From contig JAKLFN010000004.1 in assembly GCA_022711195.1 (NCBI GenBank), forward strand, positions 1 through 28,598: DNA of 28,598 nucleotides. Direction: 5' to 3'. The position numbers and the translations under genes are program-made. Within the stretch, counting starts at the first letter, position 1. Each line of letters starts with the position of its first letter. The stretch is from Bacteroidota bacterium. GTDB taxonomy: Bacteria; Bacteroidota; Bacteroidia; Bacteroidales; VadinHA17. Shown here one piece after another: positions 1 to 8,290 of the stretch. Below the pieces are notes generated by a model. That model did not search any database. It saw nothing but the letters and a program-made list of their open reading frames with translations, and was not told the DNA's origin.

Positions 1-1317
1 GATTTCAAGGCGGTGGTTATACGGATCGACAATCCCCGCTTCCTGAAAAAAGGATTCCGCTTCAGGTTCATCAACCATGCAAGCCTCAGCACGAATCTTG
101 CCGAACCATCCATGGCCGGAAACTGCGACCACTGGAATATAGATTATATCCTGCTCGACAGGTACAGAAGCGATAATGACACACTATACCAGGATGTTGC
201 CTTCAGATCAGGACACCGGAGCCTGCTGAAATCACACGAGTCGATGCCTGCAAAGCACTTCAGAAAGATCATTTTGGAGGAAATGGGTCTGACAATACCT
301 ATTCACTTTCGCAATAATGATGTCATCGTAAGGAATGTTACCAGGAATTTTGAGATCAGGGATATATATAAAAACTCTATTGTAAAAACACTTACCGCTG
401 GGACAGTAAATATTGATCCACAGACAGACGCTGACGATGCAGCAGACCTTATCTATTCCTTCAATACCGGTACTGAAGATTCTGCCCTTTTCAGGATAAC
501 CAGCTGGCTTATTACTGACAATTTTGATCCCAAGGCAAACGACACAGTAAAATATTACCAGCGTTTCAGCAACTATTTTGCCTTCGACGACGGATCGTCT
601 GAAGGAGGTTACGGCATTAACGGGCTTGGTTCAAGAAACGCGATGGTGGCATACCGCTTCAAGGCATTTGTTGAGGATACACTCAGGGCTATCCGTATCT
701 GCTTCAACGACAGCTACCTGAATGCCAATCAGCGTGTATTCGACCTGATGGTCTGGACCGACAATGAAGGATCACCGGGCGACCTGATCTATACCCAGGA
801 AAAGGCCATGGTAAACCAGGGTGAAGAATTGAATGGTTTTTATACATACCGCCTAAAGGATCCGGTAATGGTTGACGGAATTTTTTATGTCGGATGGAAG
901 CAGAGGTCAGAAACTTTCCTTAACGCAGGGCTCGACATAAATACGCTTCATGGCGGAAAACAGTTCTACTGGATAAACGGCAACTGGATGCAGTCGTCGG
1001 TTACAGGAAGCCTGATGATAAGACCGGTTACAGGAGACCCTCTTGCAACAGGTGTAAACGATATCCTTTATAATGAAAACCATGATCTTGTTTTCTGGCC
1101 CAACCCGGTTCGCGACCATATCACCATAGGGAACGACGATCTGCTGACCCGTGGTGATATATCTATAATTATCATCGATCTGCAGGGCAGGAAAATAGTT
1201 GAGACCCCTATTACCCGGCATATCGATCTCACTGAGCTTAAACCGGGAATGTATATAATTGCTGCTGTCAGGAAGGGAGCGCCTCTGGGACATAACCGGC
1301 TTATCAAGATCGACTAA
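1..1317 (+). CDS. T9SS type A sorting-domain surface protein, 5' end outside window
   Basis: The reading frame is open from base 1, so the protein starts upstream of the window and the GTG at 13 is not a believable start. The last 80 or so residues form a type IX secretion C-terminal sorting domain: a WPNPVRD motif, then a beta-rich stretch with DLQGRKI, and a closing LKPGMYIIA...NRLIKID. Such domains direct a protein through the T9SS to the cell surface of Bacteroidota. The preceding part is rich in aromatic and polar beta-strand sequence (FDDGSSEGGYGI, MVWTDNEGSPG), as seen in non-catalytic beta-sandwich regions of gliding or adhesion-type surface proteins. I see no catalytic motif in the visible part, so its function is unknown. 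RluD follows 9 bp downstream on the same strand. Confidence 0.85.
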   Translation, partial: DFKAVVIRIDNPRFLKKGFRFRFINHASLSTNLAEPSMAGNCDHWNIDYILLDRYRSDNDTLYQDVAFRSGHRSLLKSHESMPAKHFRKIILEEMGLTIPIHFRNNDVIVRNVTRNFEIRDIYKNSIVKTLTAGTVNIDPQTDADDAADLIYSFNTGTEDSALFRITSWLITDNFDPKANDTVKYYQRFSNYFAFDDGSSEGGYGINGLGSRNAMVAYRFKAFVEDTLRAIRICFNDSYLNANQRVFDLMVWTDNEGSPGDLIYTQEKAMVNQGEELNGFYTYRLKDPVMVDGIFYVGWKQRSETFLNAGLDINTLHGGKQFYWINGNWMQSSVTGSLMIRPVTGDPLATGVNDILYNENHDLVFWPNPVRDHITIGNDDLLTRGDISIIIIDLQGRKIVETPITRHIDLTELKPGMYIIAAVRKGAPLGHNRLIKID

Positions 1318-1326
1318 AACAGAGTA

Positions 1327-2352
1327 ATGAAAGAGGAAGATATTACTGACCAGCAGGAGCTTTATGAGCACCATCGTTTCAGGGTCGATCCCGGTCAGTC
1401 GCTCCTCAGGATTGATAAATACCTTTTTTCAAAGCTCGAGAATGTATCCCGTACACGGATTCAGAATGCCGCAAACGCGGGTAATATTCTTGTAAACAAT
1501 AAAAGTATTAAACCCAATTACAAGGTAAGGCCGAATGACCTTGTACAGATAGTGCTTCCGAATCCTCCCAGGGAGGTTGAGCTTATCGCCGAGAACATAC
1601 CGCTGAATATTGTATATGAAGATGATGATGTGGTTGTTGTAAACAAGGAAGCCGGAATGGTTGTCCATCCTGCCTATGGCAATTTTACCGGAACGCTTGT
1701 CAACGCTCTTATGTGGCACTTCCGCGACCTGCCGCTCTTCAACTCCGGGGAACTAAGGCCCGGACTTGTCCATCGTATTGACAAAAACACTTCGGGGATA
1801 CTGGTTCTCGCCAAAAATGAGCCGGCACTCAACAGGCTCTCGAAGCAGTTTTTTGATCGTACGACCGACAGGAAATATGTTGCTCTTGTCTGGGGAAGAC
1901 CCGATCCGGAAGAGGGAACGATAACCGGGCATGTAGGAAGGAATATACGCGACCGGAAGATTATGCAGGTGTTTCCCGATGGAAGCCAGGGCAAGCATGC
2001 AGTAACACATTACAGGGTGATCGAAGACTTCAGCTATGTATCAGTGGTGGAGTGCAAGCTTGAGACCGGAAGGACCCATCAGATAAGAGTTCATTTCAGT
2101 CATATTAAACATCCGCTTTTCAATGATGAAGAGTATGGAGGAGACAGGATACTAAAAGGAACCACGTTCTCAAAATATCAGCAGTTTGTAAAGAATTGCT
2201 TTGAGATACTTCCGCGTCAGGCCTTACATGCAAGATCGCTGGCATTCAATCATCCTGTTACAGGGAAAAGGCTCTCCTTCGATTCGGAGCTCCCGGAGGA
2301 TATGAAAAAGGTTATTGAAAAATGGAGGTCCTATATTTCTGAGAGAGAATGA
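1327..2352 (+). CDS. rluD: RluD-family ribosomal RNA pseudouridine synthase
   Basis: This 341-residue protein isomerises specific uridines in 23S rRNA to pseudouridine in the cytoplasm. An S4 RNA-binding domain occupies about residues 24-80 (LRIDKYLFSKLENVSRTRI). The RluA/RluD catalytic domain follows, with the signature GLVHRIDKNTSGILVLAKN; the catalytic Asp is residue 152. A later RTHQIRVHF motif is also typical. Length and S4-plus-catalytic order match RluD. The exact target uridines cannot be read from sequence, so the symbol is a family-level assignment. The ATG start lies 9 bp after the surface-protein stop, with no clear ribosome binding site, which is usual in this phylum. The gene ends convergently against the TPM operon across a heptamer repeat. 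Confidence 0.93.
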   Translation: MKEEDITDQQELYEHHRFRVDPGQSLLRIDKYLFSKLENVSRTRIQNAANAGNILVNNKSIKPNYKVRPNDLVQIVLPNPPREVELIAENIPLNIVYEDDDVVVVNKEAGMVVHPAYGNFTGTLVNALMWHFRDLPLFNSGELRPGLVHRIDKNTSGILVLAKNEPALNRLSKQFFDRTTDRKYVALVWGRPDPEEGTITGHVGRNIRDRKIMQVFPDGSQGKHAVTHYRVIEDFSYVSVVECKLETGRTHQIRVHFSHIKHPLFNDEEYGGDRILKGTTFSKYQQFVKNCFEILPRQALHARSLAFNHPVTGKRLSFDSELPEDMKKVIEKWRSYISERE

Positions 2353-2403
2353 TACAGAGCCCCGCTCTTCCGCTGTCGCAGAACTGCGTCGCTTCACTCC
2401 TTG

Positions 2404-2431
2404 TGCGCTCTGTGCCCTGTGCCCTCTGCAC
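2404..2431. repeat. Heptanucleotide tandem repeat at convergent junction
   Basis: Four contiguous 7-nt units can be read here: TGCGCTC, TGTGCCC, TGTGCCC, TCTGCAC. They lie between the stop of the RluD-like gene and the stop of the convergent TPM gene. TGTGCCC is the exact reverse complement of the GGGCACA unit found at 14437-14450, so the two arrays belong to one family in opposite orientation. The rest of the 86-bp spacer shows no gene. Confidence 0.7.
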
Positions 2432-2438
2432 TAAGCCC

Positions 2439-3248
2439 TTACCAGGAGCCAGATGCTCCTCCGCCTCCGAAGCTTCCTCCACCGAAACCGCCGAAGCCTC
2501 CGCCTCCTCCGCCTCCGAAGCCGCCCCCTGAAAATCCACCCCAACTGCCGCGGTGTGAGCTGCGCCCCGAATTCATCATCGACATCAGGAGCCATAATGG
2601 CAGTCCCTTGTCGCTGATATGTTTCTGATTTTTGCCGCCCCCGCTTCGTACTGATATAATTATTATCAATACTATTATGAAAATAATGAAGGGCAAAACA
2701 GAACTTATATCGTTCTTCTTAATGATCTTGCCGGCGGGAAATTCGCCACGTGCCAGCGCCATCAGTATGTCAACGGCTTTATCGAGACCTTCGTAGATCT
2801 CTCCTCTTTTAAAGGCAGGAATAATTTCATAATCAATGATCTGTCCGCATATTATATCAGGTATTGCGCCTTCGAGCCCGTACCCTGGCTGTATGGCAAC
2901 CTCTCCGCGTGCAGTTGCGGTATTAGGCTTGACAAGGATTATAATACCGTTATTTGTGCCTTGTTGTCCGATACCCCATTTCTCGGCCAGCCGCTGGGTA
3001 TAGTCCTTTATCTCATAACCTGAAAGATCATTGACAGTAATTATCGCGATCTGTGTTGAAGTGGAATCATCAAAAGCGACAAGTTTGTTTTCGAGTGTAT
3101 TTGCATCCTGCCGGCTCAGCATGCCAGCAAAGTCATTGACCAGCCGTGGCGGATATGGTTTATCAGGTATATCCTGTGCCATGATGGCTGTCGCTGTCAA
3201 AGCCGAAAGGATGACCATCAATACACTCATTCTTCCTTTGATTTTCAT
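2439..3248 (-). CDS. TPM-domain (YgcG-type) exported membrane protein with glycine-rich tail
   Basis: This 269-residue protein begins with a signal peptide (about residues 1-25, cleavage after IMAQ). A TPM domain follows at about 30-170 (VNDFAGMLSRQDANTLE..., WGIGQQGTNNGIIILV, IQPGYGLEGAIPD). One hydrophobic segment near residues 184-201 (LPFIIFIIVLIIIISV) and a C-terminal run of glycine, phenylalanine and serine ending GGGGASGSW complete it. TPM proteins (YgcG/Psb32 type) have been linked to phosphatase activity and to membrane or photosystem maintenance; in heterotrophs the role is unclear. It is the last gene of a LemA-TPM-TPM operon, 9 bp after the shorter TPM gene. The tail is encoded by CCT/CCG-rich trinucleotide sequence on the + strand, common for this family. 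Identification is strong; function is open. Confidence 0.9.
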   Translation of the reverse strand: MKIKGRMSVLMVILSALTATAIMAQDIPDKPYPPRLVNDFAGMLSRQDANTLENKLVAFDDSTSTQIAIITVNDLSGYEIKDYTQRLAEKWGIGQQGTNNGIIILVKPNTATARGEVAIQPGYGLEGAIPDIICGQIIDYEIIPAFKRGEIYEGLDKAVDILMALARGEFPAGKIIKKNDISSVLPFIIFIIVLIIIISVRSGGGKNQKHISDKGLPLWLLMSMMNSGRSSHRGSWGGFSGGGFGGGGGGGFGGFGGGSFGGGGASGSW

Positions 3249-3257
3249 GATCGCCGT

Positions 3258-3701
3258 TTATTCTGGGATTTCGTATGATATTTCATCAGGAAGTTCATTT
3301 ATGTCGCTTTTCTGATGTGGAAAATGTTTCTTCAGCTGCTTTCCTGCAAGAATTATCCCCTCCGACAAACCTTCACAATATCTGCCTTCCCTGAAATTAT
3401 TCTCTATTATAGTCTTGACATTGTCCCAGAAGTTTTCCGGGACTTTTCTGTTGATTCCCCAGTCGCCTATCACAGCGAATTTTTTGTTTTCTGTAGCCAG
3501 GTAGAAGAGCACACCGTTTCTTTCATCGGTCTTATGCATCCCTATTTTTTTGAAGATCCACGCTGCCCTGTCGAGCACATCGCCGGTAAAGCTTGTTTCA
3601 AGGTGTACCCTTATTTCGCCTGAAGTGTTCTTTTCCGCTTCCTTTATTGCTGAGCGGATCTGAACCTGCTGCTCGCCCGTAAAGAGTTCGGCTGCTTTCA
3701 T
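3258..3701 (-). CDS. TPM-domain protein, short soluble form
   Basis: This 147-residue protein is almost entirely one TPM domain (SGEIRVHLETS, NGVLFYLATENKKFAVIGDWGIN, NNFREGRYCEGLSEGI). It lacks both the signal peptide and the glycine tail of its neighbour. The C-terminus is charged (KKHFPHQKSDINELPDEISY) with no membrane segment, so it is probably cytoplasmic or held at the membrane by partners. It starts 2 bp after the LemA stop and is followed after 9 bp by the larger TPM gene, so translation is probably coupled. LemA followed by two TPM genes, one short and one exported, is a recurring arrangement in Bacteroidota. The biochemical function is not established. Confidence 0.88.
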   Translation of the reverse strand: MKAAELFTGEQQVQIRSAIKEAEKNTSGEIRVHLETSFTGDVLDRAAWIFKKIGMHKTDERNGVLFYLATENKKFAVIGDWGINRKVPENFWDNVKTIIENNFREGRYCEGLSEGIILAGKQLKKHFPHQKSDINELPDEISYEIPE

Positions 3702-3703
3702 GA

Positions 3704-4306
3704 TCAGAACTGTACCTGTGGCGCTTTCTCAGCTCCTTCCATTGATTCGAAGTAAGGCCTGGCTGTAAAGCCGAACATTCCTGCAATAAAATTCTGTGGG
3801 AATCTTCTTATGAAGGTATTAAAAGCCTGTGCTGTTTCGTTGAATTTTCTTCTTTCCACGGAAATCCTGTTCTCGGTACCTTCGAGCTCTACCTGGAGAT
3901 CGCGGAAATTCTGTGTAGCCTTCAGCTCTGGGTATTTTTCTACGACTACCATCAGGCGTGAAAGCGCAGAGCTTAGTTCGCCCTGTGCAGCCTGGAACTG
4001 CTGCATATTCTCTGCAGTCATTTTTGTCGGATCGAGGGTAACCTGTGTGGCTTTTGCCCTGGCTTCAATGACCTGCGTCAGTGTCTCCTGTTCGAAAGCG
4101 GCAGCGCCTTTTACAGTATTTACGAAGTTAGGTATCAGGTCTGCCCTCCTCTGGTATTGAGTTTCAACATTACCCCACTGGCTGGTCACACCCTCCTGAA
4201 GAGTGACCATCTGGTTATAAACCTTTGTGCCCCAGAGGACTACACCAAGAACTATCAGCCCAATAAAGGCAATTATAATAACTGAGATCAGACATCCTTT
4301 TTTCAT
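3704..4306 (-). CDS. lemA: LemA family protein
   Basis: This 200-residue protein has an N-terminal membrane anchor (about residues 5-27, ISVIIIAFIGLIVLGVVLW). The LemA helical domain follows: VYNQMVTLQEGVTSQWGNVE, YQRRADLIPNFVNTVKG, EARAKATQVTLD, and a later SRLMVVVEKYPELKA...FRDLQ...TENRISVERRKFNE. The length is typical. LemA proteins are thought to have an extracytoplasmic N-terminus or anchored helical bundle; their molecular role is unknown, though they co-occur with TPM proteins as here. It is first in the operon, and a good TAnnTTTG -7 box lies just upstream on the minus strand at 4329-4336. Confidence 0.93.
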   Translation of the reverse strand: MKKGCLISVIIIAFIGLIVLGVVLWGTKVYNQMVTLQEGVTSQWGNVETQYQRRADLIPNFVNTVKGAAAFEQETLTQVIEARAKATQVTLDPTKMTAENMQQFQAAQGELSSALSRLMVVVEKYPELKATQNFRDLQVELEGTENRISVERRKFNETAQAFNTFIRRFPQNFIAGMFGFTARPYFESMEGAEKAPQVQF

Positions 4307-4328
4307 TTTGCGTATATTTTATCTGGTC

Positions 4329-4336
4329 CAAAGTTA
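4329..4336 (-). promoter_or_regulatory. Candidate -7 box of lemA operon promoter
   Basis: Read on the minus strand the sequence is TAACTTTG, an exact match to the Bacteroidota -7 consensus TAnnTTTG. It would place transcription start about 15 bp before the lemA ATG. A good -33 TTTG is not present at the usual 19-bp spacing, so only half the promoter is supported. Confidence 0.35.
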
Positions 4337-4371
4337 AGAAAATCCTGCAAATCTTTTAAAGAGGAAATCCA

Positions 4372-4428
4372 TTAACCGCAAGGAGCACAGAGATCATACG
4401 CAAATGGCCTTTCGTCCCTTGCGGCTAA
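4372..4428. repeat. Imperfect inverted repeat of CCGCAAGG type
   Basis: The arms TTAACCGCAAGG (4372-4383) and CCTTGCGGCTAA (4417-4428) are inverted copies with little mismatch. They enclose AGCACAGAG and ACGCAAA-like short repeats. The element sits between the divergent lemA and ddl genes, outside both candidate promoter boxes. It resembles the hairpins at 6938-7015 and 25639-25720 in being built of CAAAG/CTTTG-like words. Confidence 0.6.
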
Positions 4429-4484
4429 AACTGACTTTTGAGACACCCTCAGCAGATTCCAGGTGCCAGTTCTTCAAAAAGTAT

Positions 4485-4492
4485 TAAATTTG
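4485..4492 (+). promoter_or_regulatory. Candidate -7 box of ddl promoter
   Basis: TAAATTTG is an exact match to the Bacteroidota -7 consensus TAnnTTTG and lies 18 bp before the ddl ATG, giving a leader of about 10 nt. At the expected -33 position there is only GTG rather than TTTG, so support comes from the -7 box and its placement. Confidence 0.4.
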
Positions 4493-4510
4493 AATATATA
4501 ATGACTTTTA

Positions 4511-5482
4511 ATGAGAACGATCGCAATAGTTGCCGGAGGAGATTCTTCGGAATATGAGATATCGGTAAAGAGCGCGGGTGGTGTGGCTGCAGCCTTATCG
4601 GAAAAATACAATACCTATATTATTGTTATCAGGGGCATCAACTGGTATTGGGAAGATCCAAAGGGACGATTCCATAATATCGACAAGAACGATTTTACGC
4701 TTGTAACCGACGATTTCCACATCCGTTTCGATGCTGTTTTTATAGCAATCCATGGCACGCCCGGAGAGAACGGGCTTCTCCAGGGATACTTTGATATGCT
4801 GAAGATCCCCTACACCGGATGTGATGCTTTCTGTTCGGCGCTTACATTCAACAAACATGCCTGCAAGCTCTTCCTGAAGGAGTATGGAATTCAGATGGCT
4901 GATGCCATGCTGATCAGGAAAGGAGAAAACATTGATCCGGAGTCAGTTACAGGAAGGCTTGGCCTGCCTTGCTTTGTCAAGCCTAACGACAGCGGTTCAA
5001 GCTTCGGTGTCAGCAAGGTAAAGAAGCCGGAGGAACTTTTGCCTGCCCTCGAAAAAGCCTTTGCCGAAAGCGATGAAGCTCTTGTTGAATCATTTATGAA
5101 AGGCAGGGAGACAGCCTGCGGTGTTGTCAAGGCTAAAGGGAAAACAATTGTGCTTCCCGTAACGGAGATTATCAGCAAAAATGAATTCTTTGACTATGAA
5201 GCAAAATATACTCCCGGCCGTTCTCAGGAGATAACACCTGCACAGATACCCGATAAGCTTTCAGGAGAGATACAGCGACTGAGCTCTGAGATATATGATC
5301 TTCTGGGATGCCGCAGTATTGTGAGGGTCGATTTTATTATTGTCGGTAATAAACCATTCTTCCTTGAGATAAACACTATCCCTGGGATGACGGAAGAGAG
5401 CCTTATCCCGCAACAGGCTAAAGCTGCAGGGATTGGACTCGATGATCTGTACTCTCTGGTTATCGAGGATCTGTTTAAATAA
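4511..5482 (+). CDS. ddl: D-alanine--D-alanine ligase
   Basis: This 323-residue ATP-grasp enzyme joins two D-alanines for peptidoglycan precursors in the cytoplasm. The N-terminal substrate domain has GGDSSEYEISVKSA and HGTPGENGLLQGYFDMLKIP. The central ATP-grasp part has CFVKPNDSGSSFGVSKV, and the C-terminal part carries FLEINTIPGMTEESLIPQQA with the metal-binding Glu and Asn. The omega-loop region reads FDYEAKYTPGRSQEITPA, including the Tyr typical of D-Ala-D-Ala rather than D-Ala-D-Lac enzymes (family knowledge). Length is normal. The gene stands alone between the divergent lemA operon and a convergent oxidoreductase. Another ATG at 4501 is out of frame. Confidence 0.96.
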   Translation: MRTIAIVAGGDSSEYEISVKSAGGVAAALSEKYNTYIIVIRGINWYWEDPKGRFHNIDKNDFTLVTDDFHIRFDAVFIAIHGTPGENGLLQGYFDMLKIPYTGCDAFCSALTFNKHACKLFLKEYGIQMADAMLIRKGENIDPESVTGRLGLPCFVKPNDSGSSFGVSKVKKPEELLPALEKAFAESDEALVESFMKGRETACGVVKAKGKTIVLPVTEIISKNEFFDYEAKYTPGRSQEITPAQIPDKLSGEIQRLSSEIYDLLGCRSIVRVDFIIVGNKPFFLEINTIPGMTEESLIPQQAKAAGIGLDDLYSLVIEDLFK

Positions 5483-5486
5483 ACAC

Positions 5487-5513
5487 CCCCCTGGCCCCCC
5501 TTAAGGGGGGATG
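5487..5513. terminator. Convergent-junction palindrome CCCCCCTTAAGGGGGG
   Basis: A perfect 16-bp palindrome at 5495-5510, preceded by ACCCCCCTGG, lies 12 bp after the ddl stop and 20 bp before the stop of the facing oxidoreductase gene. It could form a strong hairpin for either transcript, but there is no clear T-run, so termination is inferred. The CCCCTGGCCCC...TTAA layout is shared with the element at 18499-18540. Confidence 0.5.
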
Positions 5514-5530
5514 CAGGTCAGTATGATTTT

Positions 5531-6922
5531 TTATTCCCTTGCTTTTTTCAAACCGCTTGTGGTGGTATAATATTTTGTGATCATACCGGGCACTTCCCAT
5601 TCCGGAAGCTTGCCGGCTTTCAGATATTCAAGAAATTTCTCAGTGACCTGTCCGAAGTGCTCCTCGTGTGTAACCCTGTATTTCGCAGGGATATTTATCT
5701 TCAGGGCCGACTTCCCGGAAGGTTCGACGGTGAGGCTGTCGTAAGGGAGGGTGGCCAGGGCTTCTTTAAGTTTTACTGTGAAATCGTTAACAGAAGAGCC
5801 CTTGATATTTTCAACATATAAGGTAGGTTTAAAATTCTCCTCTTTACCCTGTTTGATCACCAGGTCGCAGAGGGTGCCGCGCATAAGTGAGAAATGGGTA
5901 TCACCACCGCCGGCCGGAGGCTGGTAATCCCATGTAACTGACACTTTTGCCCATATACCCTTTATCTGGTAAACAATCTCTCCATTAGCAAATACATTCA
6001 GTTTTCCGTCTTTAATATCTTTCTGAAGGTAATCAGGGAACTCTTCGAGGTTTGTAACGGCCTTAAACTCTTCTTTTGATATAACTGTCGGCCAGCGTCT
6101 GGCTGAGGCGACGTTGACATCAGCCGGACTCAATATCTGTTCCGGGAAGCATTCCCACTGAACGAGGTCGACGAGGTGAGTGGTAACATCCACTATACCT
6201 TCACCCTGCTGTTCGACATCGAAGAACCATCCGGGCCTGATATTTGGAGCGCCTGCGACCATCTTCAGGTAGTTATGGACGCTGATCTTTGTCACTGCAG
6301 GGTCGTCGTGTGTACCAGCGGTGAGCTTACCGAAAACTGCTTCATTCAGGGAGAGAAGCTTCTGAAGGATCGTCGTCACTTCAAACCTCTCGGTCATAAT
6401 ATCATAGATCAGAACACCTTTCTCTGCGGCTACCCTGAAAGCTTCTTCAAGCCTCGGAAAATCTTCCGGGATTATTATCATTGGCTTGTCGGCATATACA
6501 TTCAGTCCTGCCCCCACCGACCTGGTTATATATTCTGCTTTCTTTTTGTTATTTCCTGAAAGAACAACAACATTGCCAGGCTTATCTTCAAGCATTTTCT
6601 CGAAGAAATCATCTCCTGTATATACTATTTCATTCCATGCTGTGGGATCGACAGCCCTGGTGTTAAATCCTTTTATCCTGTCGAGATGCTTTATGTAATC
6701 TGGTCCTTCGGGTGCATATACATGTACCTCAGGGTCAACCTGATTATACATTATTCTTTGTACAAGGCCGGCATGAAAATGGCCTGGATCGACTGTCATC
6801 AGCCTGACCAAATCGAGATTTTCCATAGTTATTTCAGAATTGTCAGATTGCTTTTTTGATCCTCCTGATCCGCAGGAAGCAAGAATCAACGCGGGAAGAA
6901 TTAAAAGTATAAGTTTTTTCAT
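5531..6922 (-). CDS. Gfo/Idh/MocA-like oxidoreductase, lipoprotein, with putative oxidoreductase C-terminal domain
   Basis: This 463-residue protein opens with a lipoprotein signal (LILPALILASC, lipid-attached Cys at residue 17) and a short GSGGSKK linker. A Rossmann-like NAD(P)-binding half follows to about residue 170. The canonical GxGxxG turn is replaced by TVDPGHFHAG, and the EKP motif of the Gfo/Idh family appears as ADKPMII. The rest matches the putative oxidoreductase C-terminal domain type (DVTTHLVDLVQWECFPE, HNYLKMVAGAPNIRPGWFFDVEQQGEG). Relatives oxidise or rearrange sugars with bound nicotinamide. Export of such an enzyme suggests a tightly held cofactor, an inference. It is the last gene of the URO-D/DUF6807 cluster, separated from DUF6807 by a hairpin repeat. 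The substrate is unknown. Confidence 0.85.
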   Translation of the reverse strand: MKKLILLILPALILASCGSGGSKKQSDNSEITMENLDLVRLMTVDPGHFHAGLVQRIMYNQVDPEVHVYAPEGPDYIKHLDRIKGFNTRAVDPTAWNEIVYTGDDFFEKMLEDKPGNVVVLSGNNKKKAEYITRSVGAGLNVYADKPMIIIPEDFPRLEEAFRVAAEKGVLIYDIMTERFEVTTILQKLLSLNEAVFGKLTAGTHDDPAVTKISVHNYLKMVAGAPNIRPGWFFDVEQQGEGIVDVTTHLVDLVQWECFPEQILSPADVNVASARRWPTVISKEEFKAVTNLEEFPDYLQKDIKDGKLNVFANGEIVYQIKGIWAKVSVTWDYQPPAGGGDTHFSLMRGTLCDLVIKQGKEENFKPTLYVENIKGSSVNDFTVKLKEALATLPYDSLTVEPSGKSALKINIPAKYRVTHEEHFGQVTEKFLEYLKAGKLPEWEVPGMITKYYTTTSGLKKARE

Positions 6923-6937
6923 AATTATTGTTTTTCT

Positions 6938-7015
6938 GCCACCAAGGCTCCAAGATACATAAAGTTTTAATATAGCATGACTTGGTGAACCTTTGTGTCC
7001 TGGTGCCCTGGTGGC
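6938..7015. repeat. Imperfect inverted repeat of CACCAAGG/CTTTGTG type
   Basis: The outer arms GCCACCAAGG and CCCTGGTGGC pair with one mismatch. Inside are short words GGCTCCAAG, ATACATAAAG and CTTTGTGTCCTGG that also pair partly. It fills the 99-bp gap between the DUF6807 gene and the downstream oxidoreductase on the minus strand and could reduce read-through between them. Confidence 0.6.
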
Positions 7016-7021
7016 TATTTT

Positions 7022-8284
7022 TTATTTGCTTGAAACTCTTACAACCGGAGGATAGGCAAAGTCATTCCATAGTCTGTCGGCTGTTGGCTGGTCGATCTTG
7101 CCGTCGTAAACCAGCATCCGGTATTTCAACCTGTAGAGGTTACCCGGATCGAGCTGCCAGTCGTTGTGCCTTGTAGGACAGAATTCGAAGTAAACGTCGC
7201 CCACACCATTCTGGTTTTCAGGCCATACTCTCATAGGTTCCGGGAAATCGCGGTTTGCCGGGTGTGAAAAGAATGTAATGCCTGAATTGCCTTTATCCCT
7301 GAATTCGCCGTTAATGTCGGCCCACCGTGCCCTCGATCCGTCTGCATCTTTCCTGGTCAATCCTTCAGATGTCAGTACAGTACTGTTCTTATTGTTCCAC
7401 TCACCGGTGGCCCTGAATCCGATTCCTCCTGCATAACGATATGCCACGAACACTATAGGTTCATTTCCGGCAACAGAAAGAAAAGTAGTGAGATCAACAA
7501 TATAAGCCTTTATTCCTTCAACAGGTTCTATATTCCATGCTCTTACATCCCATACTTCGTTAATAGCCGTTACTCCTGTTTTCACAGCACGGAAATCAAT
7601 ATGATCCTGCTTCACCGTAAAACCGCAATATACCGGTCCGTCGATGACTGAGTTAATACCGGCAAACCTGACAGTGCCCTGTTTCGATCCGATGTTCCAG
7701 AAATCAGTTTCATGATCGCCAATTTTTACTTTTGTCCACGGATTCCATATACCAAAATGGTGGTAATGGTCGCGCGGACTGATCCTTGTCAGTATGTTTC
7801 CTGAAGGTGAGTACATAGGATGAATAAAACCGCTTCTCTTATATGCAGTATCGACACCTGCAGGCGGATACAGAATTGATTTCCTGTAGTTAAGGATCTC
7901 CGAACTTCCTTTCTTCAGAATAATGTTGTCTTTTGTCAATGATGTTGTCATTGACCCGGGCTGAACTTTTGGTGCATCGCTGTACAGGAAAAACTCCCTT
8001 CTGGCCCCTGCTTCGGTTTTACCATCGAGTATCCACCATATTCTTGTCACACTGCCAGCCTCAACCTGGAATGACTTTTCGATGAGCTTTCCCTTCACCT
8101 TTTCAAAAAGAAGGTATCCCAGGGTATCACTTTTGGGAACAGCCTCCACATCGAGGCTTACCGGGGTATTGAATCGCTGAAAATTTCCGGCTTCAACATA
8201 AAAATGAAGCAGCTCCGTTTTCTGTGCGATTGCAGAAATACTTATTGCAGAAACAAGCAGGAATAGAATATATATTTTCTTCAT
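7022..8284 (-). CDS. DUF6807 (PmoA-like) family exported protein
   Basis: This 420-residue protein has a clear signal peptide (MKKIYILFLLVSAISISAIAQ). It carries the DUF6807/PmoA-like region with its typical block HPMYSPSGNILTRISPRDHY, followed by HHFGIWNPWTKV and then FWNIGSKQGTVRF. The old family name refers to a methane oxygenase annotation; nothing here supports methane oxidation. Members occur in sugar-degradation loci of Bacteroidota and Planctomycetota next to Gfo/Idh oxidoreductases, as here. The many His and aromatic residues (HYHHFGIW) could form a sugar or metal site, but that is inference. It begins 6 bp after the URO-D-like gene, so they are probably co-transcribed. Enzymatic role unknown. 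Confidence 0.82.
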   Translation of the reverse strand: MKKIYILFLLVSAISISAIAQKTELLHFYVEAGNFQRFNTPVSLDVEAVPKSDTLGYLLFEKVKGKLIEKSFQVEAGSVTRIWWILDGKTEAGARREFFLYSDAPKVQPGSMTTSLTKDNIILKKGSSEILNYRKSILYPPAGVDTAYKRSGFIHPMYSPSGNILTRISPRDHYHHFGIWNPWTKVKIGDHETDFWNIGSKQGTVRFAGINSVIDGPVYCGFTVKQDHIDFRAVKTGVTAINEVWDVRAWNIEPVEGIKAYIVDLTTFLSVAGNEPIVFVAYRYAGGIGFRATGEWNNKNSTVLTSEGLTRKDADGSRARWADINGEFRDKGNSGITFFSHPANRDFPEPMRVWPENQNGVGDVYFEFCPTRHNDWQLDPGNLYRLKYRMLVYDGKIDQPTADRLWNDFAYPPVVRVSSK

Positions 8285-8290
8285 CGCATA

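Noticed and set aside
13..15. GTG at 13 as the start of the surface protein
   Set aside because: The frame is open to base 1 and no signal peptide follows, so the gene is cut by the window edge.
2312..2539. Open frames opposite and across the glycine-rich TPM tail
   Set aside because: They arise from the low-stop GC-rich trinucleotide sequence encoding the Gly tail and resemble no protein.
7022..8284. Methane oxygenase (PmoA) by old family name
   Set aside because: It is a soluble exported protein with no PmoB or PmoC; the name is a legacy label of the family.
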